Positions 17,437 to 24,321 of a stretch of DNA of 64,000 nt are shown here, in pieces. Both the position numbers and the translations under genes were made by a program. How positions within the stretch are numbered: position 1 is the first letter of the stretch; the number at the start of each line of letters is the position of its first letter. This DNA comes from Parvibaculum sp. (GTDB taxonomy: Bacteria; Pseudomonadota; Alphaproteobacteria; Parvibaculales; Parvibaculaceae): the NCBI GenBank assembly GCA_019635955.1, contig JAHBYL010000011.1:1-64000 (forward strand). The letters are read 5' to 3'. The notes beneath the pieces are model-generated. The model was not told where the DNA came from. It worked only from the letters and a program-made list of their open reading frames with translations, and searched no databases.

Positions 17437-18273
17437 ATGTTCGATCAATTGCCGCCCTCCCTGCGGGAACATCTGGATCTTCTCTGGCCGCAGCTTGTGG
17501 ACAGCGGCGTCAATATCGTGACGGCCGTCACAATCCTGATCCTCGGTCTCTGGTTTGCCGGACGGTGCCGCGTCTGGACCATGCGCGGGCTCGACAGGTT
17601 CCCTTCGCTGGACGACATGCTGAAGAATTTCTTCGGCTCGCTGGTCCGCTATCTCATCATCATTTTCACCGTTCTTGCGGTACTAGCGAAATTCGGCGTA
17701 CAGACGGCAAGCCTCATCGCGGTGCTCGGTGCGGCAGGTCTCGCCGTCGGCCTCGCGCTTCAGGGCACACTCTCCAATGTGGCGGCGGGCGTGATGCTAC
17801 TGATCTTCCGGCCCTTCCGGGCGGGCCATTATGTGGAAGCGGGCGGCGTCGCCGGCACGGTGAAGGCGCTCACCCTCTTCACGACGGAGCTCGCCACACC
17901 CGACAATGTGCAGATCATCGTGCCGAACAGCGATGTCTGGGGCCGGCCCATCACGAACTACACCTATCACCCGACGAGGCGGCTCGAGCTTACATTCGGG
18001 ATTTCCTATGGCGACGATATCGGCAAGGCGATGGAGATCATCCGTCGGGAAGTCGAAGAGGACGAACGGTGCCTTGAGGAGCCCGCCCCCTTTATCGGCG
18101 TCATGAGCCTCGGCGACAGTTCGGTCAACATCGTCACACGGGTCTGGGTGATGAATGCGAATTTCTGGCCCGTCCGTTTCGACATGACGCGCCGCATCAA
18201 GGAGCGTTTCGACGAAGGCGGAATCACCATCCCCTTCCCGGTGCGGACGATCTATACTGCCAGGGCGGAGTAA
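17437..18273 (+). CDS. Small-conductance mechanosensitive channel (MscS family)
   Basis: A 278-residue MscS-type channel that opens on membrane tension during hypo-osmotic shock. Three membrane helices occupy roughly residues 20-120. The third carries the Gly/Ala-rich pore-lining pattern GAAGLAVGLALQGTLSNVAAG, followed by the FRPFRAGHYV junction into the beta domain. The C-terminal domain ends with TIPFPVRTIY, a standard MscS ending. ATG 17437 was chosen for the AAGGA site 9 bases upstream and because a longer frame adds no recognisable sequence. It is divergent from the helicase gene and followed by a small membrane protein. Confidence 0.94.
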   Translation: MFDQLPPSLREHLDLLWPQLVDSGVNIVTAVTILILGLWFAGRCRVWTMRGLDRFPSLDDMLKNFFGSLVRYLIIIFTVLAVLAKFGVQTASLIAVLGAAGLAVGLALQGTLSNVAAGVMLLIFRPFRAGHYVEAGGVAGTVKALTLFTTELATPDNVQIIVPNSDVWGRPITNYTYHPTRRLELTFGISYGDDIGKAMEIIRREVEEDERCLEEPAPFIGVMSLGDSSVNIVTRVWVMNANFWPVRFDMTRRIKERFDEGGITIPFPVRTIYTARAE

Positions 18274-18326
18274 TCCCGAAGCCGGGGCCATTGCGGGCGG
18301 CGCGCGAACCAGAAGGTGGAAGCCAT

Positions 18327-18596
18327 ATGAATCGTTTTTTCGGCGGGCCCGTCCTGCCCACGCTTTTCAAGCTCGCCATTGCCTCCATCGCCGTGGGCGT
18401 CGTGCTTGCCGTATTCGGCATAAGGCCGATCGACCTCTGGCGCGATTTCATCGACACGATCGCGCGCGTGTGGGAGATGGGCTTCGATGCCATCGGCTGG
18501 TCCGTGCAGTATCTGCTGCTCGGCGCCGTGGTCGTCCTTCCGATCTTCATTGCCGTGCGGCTCTGGAGCGTGCTGATGACGCGCGGTCGCGACTGA
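18327..18596 (+). CDS. Small two-helix membrane protein (DUF6460-like)
   Basis: An 89-residue inner-membrane protein with two hydrophobic helices (about 8-32 and 57-80). The pattern FKL.IAS..VG.VL..FGI.P.DL, then W.MGF.AI, then Y.LLGAVVV.PIF..VRL matches the alphaproteobacterial DUF6460 family, which has no known function. AGAAGGTGGAAG gives a good ribosome site at the chosen ATG. It follows the MscS gene by 53 bases on the same strand and may be co-transcribed with it. Confidence 0.82.
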   Translation: MNRFFGGPVLPTLFKLAIASIAVGVVLAVFGIRPIDLWRDFIDTIARVWEMGFDAIGWSVQYLLLGAVVVLPIFIAVRLWSVLMTRGRD

Positions 18597-18678
18597 GACT
18601 TCCGCTACGTCACGCCGAAAATCGAGACGGCGCGCGAACGAGAAGCTAATCTCCCCGCAAAACACATCCGCGGAGGAC

Positions 18679-19572
18679 ATGATGCATTCGATGTTTCGCA
18701 ACGACCTGCTGAAGGGCAAGCGCATTCTCGTGACCGGCGGCGGCACCGGCCTCGGCAAGGAAATGGCCGAGGACTATCTGCGCCTCGGCGCCGAAGTCTA
18801 TATCTGCGGCCGCCGCAAGAATGTGCTCGACGACACGGCGAAGGAGCTCATGGACCGCCATGGCGGCTCCGTGAAGACGCATAGCGTCGATATTCGTGTG
18901 GCAGCGGCCGTCGACGACATGGTCGCTGAAATCTGGGCCGATGGCGGGCCGCTCACCGGCCTCGTCAACAACGCAGCAGGCAATTTCATCTCGCCCACGA
19001 AAGACCTTTCGACGCGCGGCTTCGACGCCATTGCCGGCATCGTGTTTCACGGCTCCTTCTATGTGACGCATTCAATCGGCACGCGCTGGATCAAGGACAA
19101 GGTGCCGGGCAGCGTCATCTCGATCCTCACCACCTGGGTCTGGAATGGCGGTCCGTTCACCGTGCCGTCCGCCATGTCGAAGGCGGGCGTCAACATCATG
19201 ACGAAGTCGCTTGCCGCCGAATGGGGCCCTTACGGCATCCGCCTCAACGCGATCGCCCCCGGTCCCTTTCCGACCGAAGGCGCATGGGCGCGCCTTTCGC
19301 CCGGCCAGTCGACCGATGGCGACAGCTCGCGCGAGGGCATCCCGATGGGCCGCGTCGGACAGATGTATGAATTGAAGAACCTCGCCACCTTCCTCATGGC
19401 CGATGGCTGCGACTATCTCACCGGCCAATGCATCGCCATCGACGGCGCGGGCTTCTCGGCCAGCGGCGGCAATTTCTCGCGCCTCTCGAAGCTCTCCGAC
19501 GAGGAGTGGGACAAGATGCGCGAGATGATCCGCGGCGCTAACGACAAGGACAAGGCGCAGCGGAGCGTTTGA
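18679..19572 (+). CDS. SDR oxidoreductase, 2,4-dienoyl-CoA reductase-like
   Basis: A 297-residue short-chain dehydrogenase/reductase. The cofactor motif TGGGTGLG lies at 19-26 and NNAAGN at 97-102. At the catalytic YxxxK position it reads S164-AMS-K168, so the tyrosine is replaced by serine. This is the pattern of 2,4-dienoyl-CoA reductases, which use the lysine and a different tyrosine or serine to reduce unsaturated acyl-CoA with NADPH. That role fits the acyl-CoA metabolism elsewhere in the window. GGAGG at 18672-18676 favours ATG 18682 over 18679; both are in frame. The gene ends 20 bases before a palindromic repeat. Confidence 0.88.
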   Translation: MMHSMFRNDLLKGKRILVTGGGTGLGKEMAEDYLRLGAEVYICGRRKNVLDDTAKELMDRHGGSVKTHSVDIRVAAAVDDMVAEIWADGGPLTGLVNNAAGNFISPTKDLSTRGFDAIAGIVFHGSFYVTHSIGTRWIKDKVPGSVISILTTWVWNGGPFTVPSAMSKAGVNIMTKSLAAEWGPYGIRLNAIAPGPFPTEGAWARLSPGQSTDGDSSREGIPMGRVGQMYELKNLATFLMADGCDYLTGQCIAIDGAGFSASGGNFSRLSKLSDEEWDKMREMIRGANDKDKAQRSV

Positions 19573-19592
19573 CGAGCGCCACACAGAACGAT

Positions 19593-19618
19593 GTCACCCC
19601 GGCGAAAGCCGGGGTGAC
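19593..19618. repeat. Perfect REP-like palindrome between convergent genes
   Basis: Two 11-base arms (19593-19603 and 19608-19618) pair perfectly around a GAAA loop. It lies between two convergent stop codons, where it could stop or stabilise transcripts from both sides. No T-tract follows on either strand. The arm sequence is typical of dispersed CCGGCGAAAGCCGG-type repeats in alphaproteobacterial intergenic DNA; a related, decayed copy lies at 14726-14752. Confidence 0.7.
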
Positions 19619-19632
19619 CTCTCCGGGCAGGG

Positions 19633-20607
19633 TTATATTTCGATCACGACCTTGCCGACCACCTTGCGCTCCTGAAGCATGCGCATAGCCTCCACCGCGC
19701 GCTCGAGCGGGAAGCGGGCGCAGATGTAGGGATTGATCTTGCCTTCGGCGGCGAGCCGGTCCACCGCCTCGATATTCGCCTTGCCCGCTTCCGGATCGCG
19801 GCGGCCATATTCGCCGGCGCGGACGCCGACCACCGAGAAGCCCTTGATGAGCGGCATGTTGACGGAGACGGTCGGGATGCGGCCGCTCGTGAAGCCGATG
19901 ATGAGCAGCCGTCCGTTCCAGGCAATGCAACGCACGCTTTCATCGAAGACATCGCCGCCCACCGGATCGTAGATCACATCCGCGCCGCGCCCGCCGGTCA
20001 GTTCCTTCACCTTTTCGCGGAAGCCGTCATTCACATTGATGACGTGATCGGCGCCGCGCTGCTTCACGACTTTCAGTTTCTCGTCGGAGGCGGAAGTGGC
20101 GATCACCGTGGCGCCGAGGAGCTTTCCCATCTCGACCGCGGCGAGGCCGACGCCGCCCGTCGACCCGTGCACGAGCAATGTCTCGCCCTTCTGCAGATGG
20201 CCGCGGCAGACAAGCGCCACATAGGCCGTGAGGTAAGCAGCCGGATAGGCAGCGGCCTTCGCGAAATCCATTTTGCCGGGGATGGGGCGGCAGGCTGCTT
20301 CGGACACGTTCACCGCTTCAGCGAAACCGCCGATGCGCAGGCCCGCCACCACGCGGTCGCCCACCTTCAGCTTCGTCACGCCTTCGCCAATCGCGGCTAC
20401 GACGCCCGCACCCTCCATGCCGGGCGAGAAGGGAAGCTCGGGCTTGAACTGATACTTCCCCTGCACCATCAGAATATCCGGGAAGTTCACCGAACAGGCC
20501 TTGAGATCGAGCCTCACCTCGCCCTTGCCCGGTGGCGGAAGCTCCACCTCTTCCATCCGCAGGACGGAAATATCGTCAGATAACTCATGCACCCGCATGG
20601 CCCGCAT
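19633..20607 (-). CDS. Zinc-independent NADPH:quinone oxidoreductase-family MDR protein
   Basis: A 324-residue medium-chain dehydrogenase/reductase of the quinone oxidoreductase class. It has an N-terminal GroES-like fold with the segment ACSVNFPDILMVQGKY near 37-52 and a Rossmann domain with GSTGGVGLAAVEMGK near 147-161. The zinc-ligand cysteines of alcohol dehydrogenases are absent. It likely reduces quinones or enones with NADPH; the exact substrate is unknown. ATG 20607 has AAGGGAG six bases upstream and is preferred over the internal ATG nine bases later. Divergent from an alpha/beta hydrolase gene. Confidence 0.92.
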   Translation of the reverse strand: MRAMRVHELSDDISVLRMEEVELPPPGKGEVRLDLKACSVNFPDILMVQGKYQFKPELPFSPGMEGAGVVAAIGEGVTKLKVGDRVVAGLRIGGFAEAVNVSEAACRPIPGKMDFAKAAAYPAAYLTAYVALVCRGHLQKGETLLVHGSTGGVGLAAVEMGKLLGATVIATSASDEKLKVVKQRGADHVINVNDGFREKVKELTGGRGADVIYDPVGGDVFDESVRCIAWNGRLLIIGFTSGRIPTVSVNMPLIKGFSVVGVRAGEYGRRDPEAGKANIEAVDRLAAEGKINPYICARFPLERAVEAMRMLQERKVVGKVVIEI

Positions 20608-20724
20608 GCTTCACTCCCTTGAGAATTTATGGCGAATTCCTATCTCGCGAGCATAGGACCATGGCCCAAACTTCGCCATGGTGCCGCCGGACAATCCGGC
20701 CCCGGGGGAAAGAGAGGGACCAGA

Positions 20725-21606
20725 ATGACGTCAGGAATGGAAGATGCGCGCTTCGGCGTCGCGCATCTCGACAGGATCGTTTTGCACTATGCCGAGATGG
20801 GGCCCGAAGACGGACCCCTGCTCATTCTCCTCCACGGCTTTCCCGACAATTGCTTCGGCTGGGGACACCAGATGCCGGCGCTTGCCGCAGCGGGCTTCCG
20901 GGTGATCGCGCCGGACCAGCGCGGCTATGGCGTGAGCGGAAAGCCCCGAGGCGTGAAGGCCTATGATCTCGACGAGCTCGCCGAAGACGTGATCGCGCTG
21001 GGCCGGCATTTCGGCGAAGCGCGGCTTCGCGTCATCGGCCATGACTGGGGCGCGAGCGTTGCATGGTGGCTGTGCTCGACGCGGCCTGAGTCCATGGAGA
21101 AAGCGGCGATGATTAACGCGCCGCATCCCGCGATCTGGAAGCAGGCCATGTATGCAGACGAGGAGCAGCGGAAGAAGAGCCGCTACGTCAAGATGTTCCG
21201 CCTGCGCTGGCTGCCGGAATGGATGATGCGGCGGAAGAATTATTCGGCGCTTGTGGAAGCACTCGAATCCTCGGCGCGGCCCGGTGCCTTCGAAGCCGGC
21301 GAATGGGAGCGGTATCGCAAGGCCTGGAGCGAGCCCAAGGCTCTGACCTCCATGATCCACTGGTACCGCGCATTGCTGAGAAAGGACCTTTCAAAGCCCG
21401 TGGCGCGCATCGACGTGCCGGTGCTCCTCGTCTGGGGCGAGAAGGACGCATTCGCCGATCCGTCTCTTGCCCGGCGCAGCATCGAACTTTGCGAGCGGGG
21501 CGGTACGCTCTTCTTCGCGGAGGGCACGCATTGGGTGCTCCGCGAGGAGGCAGCGAGCATCAACCCCATGCTCATCACTTTTTTCCGTTCCGATCAGGAC
21601 GCATAG
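20725..21606 (+). CDS. Alpha/beta hydrolase, epoxide hydrolase-like
   Basis: A 293-residue alpha/beta hydrolase. The oxyanion loop is HGFPDN at 38-43 and the nucleophile is D107 in GHDWGA, which points to an epoxide hydrolase or haloalkane dehalogenase rather than a serine esterase. WGEKD near 235 and H269 in THWVLRE complete the triad. The overall sequence resembles soluble epoxide hydrolases (HGFPDNxxxW..Q.PALAAAGFRVIAPDQRGYG). The start ATG at 20725 follows AGAGGGA. Its 3' end overlaps the convergent GDT1 gene by 13 bases. Confidence 0.9.
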   Translation: MTSGMEDARFGVAHLDRIVLHYAEMGPEDGPLLILLHGFPDNCFGWGHQMPALAAAGFRVIAPDQRGYGVSGKPRGVKAYDLDELAEDVIALGRHFGEARLRVIGHDWGASVAWWLCSTRPESMEKAAMINAPHPAIWKQAMYADEEQRKKSRYVKMFRLRWLPEWMMRRKNYSALVEALESSARPGAFEAGEWERYRKAWSEPKALTSMIHWYRALLRKDLSKPVARIDVPVLLVWGEKDAFADPSLARRSIELCERGGTLFFAEGTHWVLREEAASINPMLITFFRSDQDA

Positions 21607-22172
21607 GCAAGCGCCGCCACACCCCCAGCAATGCCGAGGCCGATGAAAACCAGGGCCGCCGCAAGGCGCATGGCCTTTGCCGGTATGCGCCTTGCCAGCG
21701 CCTCGCCGAACAGCACGACGGGGACATTCGCCACCATCATGCCGAGCGTGGTGCCGAGCGCGACGGTCGCCAGCGCCTCGTAGCGGGCGCCAAGGGCCAC
21801 TGTCGCAATCTGCGTCTTGTCGCCCATCTCGACGAAGAAGAAGGCGATCGTGGTGGCGACGAATGGGCCAAAGCGCGATGCCGCCTTCGTTTCCTCTTCC
21901 GAGGGCGGCTCGTCGGGAATGAGCGCCCAGAGCCCCATCAGGATGAAGGAGACGGCCAGCACCCAGGCGAGAATTTCCGGCGTGAGCCAGGCCGCCACCA
22001 GCGTGCCGGCGAAGGCAGCAAGCGCGTGGTTTGCGATGGTTGCGGCGAAAATGCCGGCGATGACGGAAAGCGGCGCTCGGAAGCGCACGGCAAGAATGAG
22101 CGCGAGCAGTTGCGTCTTGTCGCCGATTTCGGCGATGGCGACGGCACCGAGCGATACGAGGAAAGCTTCCAA
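21594..22172 (-). CDS. TMEM165/GDT1 (UPF0016) cation transporter with TTG start
   Basis: A 192-residue membrane protein with six helices and the two family signature motifs EIGDKTQ (near 14-20) and EMGDKTQ (near 123-129). GDT1/TMEM165 proteins move Mn2+ or Ca2+ in exchange for H+; bacterial MneA exports Mn2+. TTG 22172 is taken as start because CGGAG lies 6-7 bases upstream and the protein then begins right at the first conserved helix; a longer frame would run through the leader hairpin. The 5' leader carries a yybP-ykoY Mn2+ riboswitch, which strongly supports a manganese efflux role. Confidence 0.92.
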   Translation of the reverse strand: MEAFLVSLGAVAIAEIGDKTQLLALILAVRFRAPLSVIAGIFAATIANHALAAFAGTLVAAWLTPEILAWVLAVSFILMGLWALIPDEPPSEEETKAASRFGPFVATTIAFFFVEMGDKTQIATVALGARYEALATVALGTTLGMMVANVPVVLFGEALARRIPAKAMRLAAALVFIGLGIAGGVAALAYAS

Positions 22173-22179
22173 GAGAGTT

Positions 22180-22225
22180 CTCCGCTGCCGGGCACGACAC
22201 CAATGACCCATCGCGCCTGCCCGGC
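22180..22225 (-). promoter_or_regulatory. Expression-platform hairpin abutting the GDT1 ribosome site
   Basis: Arms at 22187-22194 and 22218-22225 pair perfectly over 8 bases (GCCGGGCA with TGCCCGGC). GCTGCC/GGCAGC segments on either side extend the stem with a small bulge. The GGAG ribosome site (22180-22183) lies directly at the foot of this stem. When formed it should hinder initiation, which fits a riboswitch-controlled translational switch. Confidence 0.6.
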
Positions 22226-22237
22226 AAAGGCAGCGCG

Positions 22238-22362
22238 TTGAGCCAAAGGTCTCGCCAGATCAGCGGGCTGATTGCGGGCGCCATGAAGCCGGAGCTCCAA
22301 GTCTGTTGACGCCCGCCCCTCTCTGCCATGCGGCGGAGGGCGGCTACTCCCCTAAGGACGGC
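22238..22362 (-). promoter_or_regulatory. yybP-ykoY (Mn2+) riboswitch aptamer
   Basis: Read on the minus strand, three conserved blocks appear in the right order and spacing: GGGGAGTAGCC near the 5' side (22342-22354), GTCAACAGACTTGG in the middle (near 22297-22310), and GGCGAGACCTTTGGC at the 3' side (22242-22256). These are the Mn2+-pocket and junction elements of the yybP-ykoY family. The aptamer ends about 70 bases before the TTG start of the GDT1-type Mn transporter, a classic target. Mn2+ binding should favour expression. The 5' boundary is approximate. Confidence 0.9.
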
Positions 22363-22425
22363 GTGGAAATAACATGCGCCTCGGCGCCGGACAAGATGCC
22401 GGCGCGTGAGAACGACTCGCAGCGA

Positions 22426-23451
22426 TCAGCGCAAGGTGGCGCCCACGTCACGCGCAATCTTCTCGCAGGCGGCTTTTGCGGCTGGAATGGCACCCGTCAT
22501 CGCGGTGAAAGCGTGAGGCAGGCTGTCCTCGCAAGTGTATGAAACGGATACACCCGCGGCCTTCAATCGTTGCGCATATTCGGCGCCCTGATCGCGCAGC
22601 GGATCGAAGCCCGCCGTGACGACGATGGCCGGCGCGAGGCCGGAGAGATCCGCTTCGCGCATGGGTGAGACGCGCGGGTCCGCATAATCGGCGGGACCGT
22701 TCAGATAATGGCCTGCAAACCAGTCCATGATTTCGGCGGTCAGCGGATAGACCTCGCCGCAGCTTTCCATCGAGCCGCCTTTCGCGGCCCAGTCCGTCAC
22801 CGGATAGATGAGAAGTTGCAAGGCAGGCGGCTGAAAGCCCTTGCGCCTTGCCTCCTGCGCAACGACGGCGGAGAGATTGCCGCCCGCACTGTCGCCGCCG
22901 ACGCCGATACGGCCTGCGATCATGCCGAGCTCGCCGGCATTCTCCACCGCCCAGCGATAGGCCGCCACGGCGTCATCCGCCGGCGCGGGGAACTTGTGCT
23001 CCGGAGCGAGACGATAGGCGACGTTCAGCACGGCGCAATTCGCGATTTCCGAGATCATGCTGCAGAAGACATGGCAGGTATCGAGATCGCCAATGACGCA
23101 GCCGCCGAAATGAAAGAAGACAAGGCCGGGAAGCGCCTCCGTACTTCCGCGCGGGCGGTAGAGCCGTGCCTCCAGCGGGCCGCCGGGCCCCGGCACCTGC
23201 AGTTCCTTCACCTCGATAGAAGCGCGCGGCGCATCATCGAGGAGCTTCAGTCCTTCCGAAGTGGCGCTGCGCGCCGTCACGGGATCGAGCGTGGTGATCG
23301 ACGGCTGGCGCGCGCCCTGCACGGCGAGAAGCTGTGCGCGGGCGTCGAGAATGCGGCCGTCGATCGCGAGCGGCCTGCCGCCCGACATCTTCACGAGAAT
23401 GCCGTCCGGAAGCCTCAGCAGGCTCCGGACGATGAATTTCTGAAAGCTCAT
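22426..23451 (-). CDS. Alpha/beta hydrolase of the hormone-sensitive lipase family
   Basis: A 341-residue HSL (family IV) esterase/lipase. The nucleophile is S188 in GDSAGG, with FDPLRDQG and a HAF histidine near the C-terminus completing the triad. The usual HGGG oxyanion motif is altered to HFGG at 114-117, while VIGDLDT follows as normal. It starts within the stop of the TetR-type gene (ATGA overlap), so the two are co-translated and the regulator probably controls this esterase. Substrate unknown; short or medium acyl esters are usual for the family. Confidence 0.92.
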   Translation of the reverse strand: MSFQKFIVRSLLRLPDGILVKMSGGRPLAIDGRILDARAQLLAVQGARQPSITTLDPVTARSATSEGLKLLDDAPRASIEVKELQVPGPGGPLEARLYRPRGSTEALPGLVFFHFGGCVIGDLDTCHVFCSMISEIANCAVLNVAYRLAPEHKFPAPADDAVAAYRWAVENAGELGMIAGRIGVGGDSAGGNLSAVVAQEARRKGFQPPALQLLIYPVTDWAAKGGSMESCGEVYPLTAEIMDWFAGHYLNGPADYADPRVSPMREADLSGLAPAIVVTAGFDPLRDQGAEYAQRLKAAGVSVSYTCEDSLPHAFTAMTGAIPAAKAACEKIARDVGATLR

Positions 23452-24104
23452 TTCTGATCCCGCTTTCCCTTATGCGGCAATGCGCGGACGCCGCCGAGAA
23501 CGAGCGCTGTGGCGAAAGCGGATGCCTCTTCCGCATCGATCTCCGGCCGGAGCAGCATCCTGTCGCCCATTTCCATCGCAATGCCGACAACGGAGGCCAT
23601 CAGATATTCGGCATCGACGTCCGGCAGGGTGCCATTGCGGATGTCTTCCTCGAGATATTCCCGGATTTCCTCGAAGCCCGCGATCAGTTCCGGCGTGTCC
23701 ATGCGAACGCGGATCGTGTTCGGGTTGCGCCGCATGAGCTGGAAAGAGTCGCGGTCGGTGGCGAGGTAGTCGAAATAGGTGCGATAGGCGTTGCGGATGA
23801 AATCCTCGAAGGTGCGCGAACGGATGCGCTCGGCGCGCAGACGTGGGCGGATGCGGCGCATACCTTCATCCATCAGCGCCTCGAAGACTTCTTCCTTGCT
23901 GCGGAAGTAATTGTAGAACGTGCCTGAGGCGAGGCCCGTCTTGCGGATGATGTCGCGCACGGAGGTTGCGCCATAGCCGAGATCGGCGAAGACGCTGCGC
24001 GCGGCGCTCAATATCGCTTCACGATTGTTCAGCTTGGTAAGTTCGCGCTTGCCGGGCTTCTTCTTCTCTTCCGCCACAGGCGTGTCGTCTATATCGGTGC
24101 TCAT
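23448..24104 (-). CDS. TetR-family transcriptional regulator
   Basis: A 218-residue TetR-type repressor. After a charged, Lys-rich N-terminal tail the DNA-binding domain spans about residues 22-70, with the recognition region VRDIIRKTGLASGTFYNYFRSKEEVF. The C-terminal part is a ligand-binding helical bundle. ATG 24104 follows a run of five G residues; an earlier GTG would add seven residues. The gene is translationally coupled to the HSL-type esterase. A perfect 15-bp palindrome 130 bases upstream (24234-24248) is a good operator candidate. Confidence 0.93.
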   Translation of the reverse strand: MSTDIDDTPVAEEKKKPGKRELTKLNNREAILSAARSVFADLGYGATSVRDIIRKTGLASGTFYNYFRSKEEVFEALMDEGMRRIRPRLRAERIRSRTFEDFIRNAYRTYFDYLATDRDSFQLMRRNPNTIRVRMDTPELIAGFEEIREYLEEDIRNGTLPDVDAEYLMASVVGIAMEMGDRMLLRPEIDAEEASAFATALVLGGVRALPHKGKRDQK

Positions 24105-24233
24105 GCGCGCCCCCCGGCCTTGCACGAGATCATTGCTCTCATCATCATCCCTCCAGAGCGCCTGGAGCGAGGCTTCCCCTCCCCGTTCTCGGCGCTGCCG
24201 ACTCGTTCGCCGGTTTTGGCCACTGTACTCCCA

Positions 24234-24248
24234 TGACGATAATCGTCA
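24234..24248. promoter_or_regulatory. Candidate TetR operator (7-1-7 palindrome)
   Basis: TGACGAT and ATCGTCA form a perfect inverted repeat around a single A. It lies upstream of the TetR-type gene in a gap with no other gene. Odd-length dyads of this size are typical of TetR-family operators. Confidence 0.5.
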
Positions 24249-24249
24249 A

Positions 24250-24281
24250 CTTTCCGGGGAGGCGGGCGCCGCCCCGGAAAG
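24250..24281 (-). terminator. Strong hairpin downstream of the flavin monooxygenase gene
   Basis: Arms at 24250-24259 and 24272-24281 pair perfectly over 10 bases, and an inner GGCG/CGCC pair extends the stem. It lies 41 bases after the monooxygenase stop and directly beside the TetR operator candidate. It is GC-rich but lacks a clear T-tract on the minus strand, so termination efficiency is uncertain. Confidence 0.5.
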
Positions 24282-24321
24282 ACCTTGTTTTTCATATGGT
24301 TAGATCAGGGCGGTCAACGTC

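Noticed and set aside
14930-17521. 863-codon plus-strand open frame
   Set aside because: It is the mirror of the Lhr-type helicase gene, which has all motifs; the plus-strand product has none.
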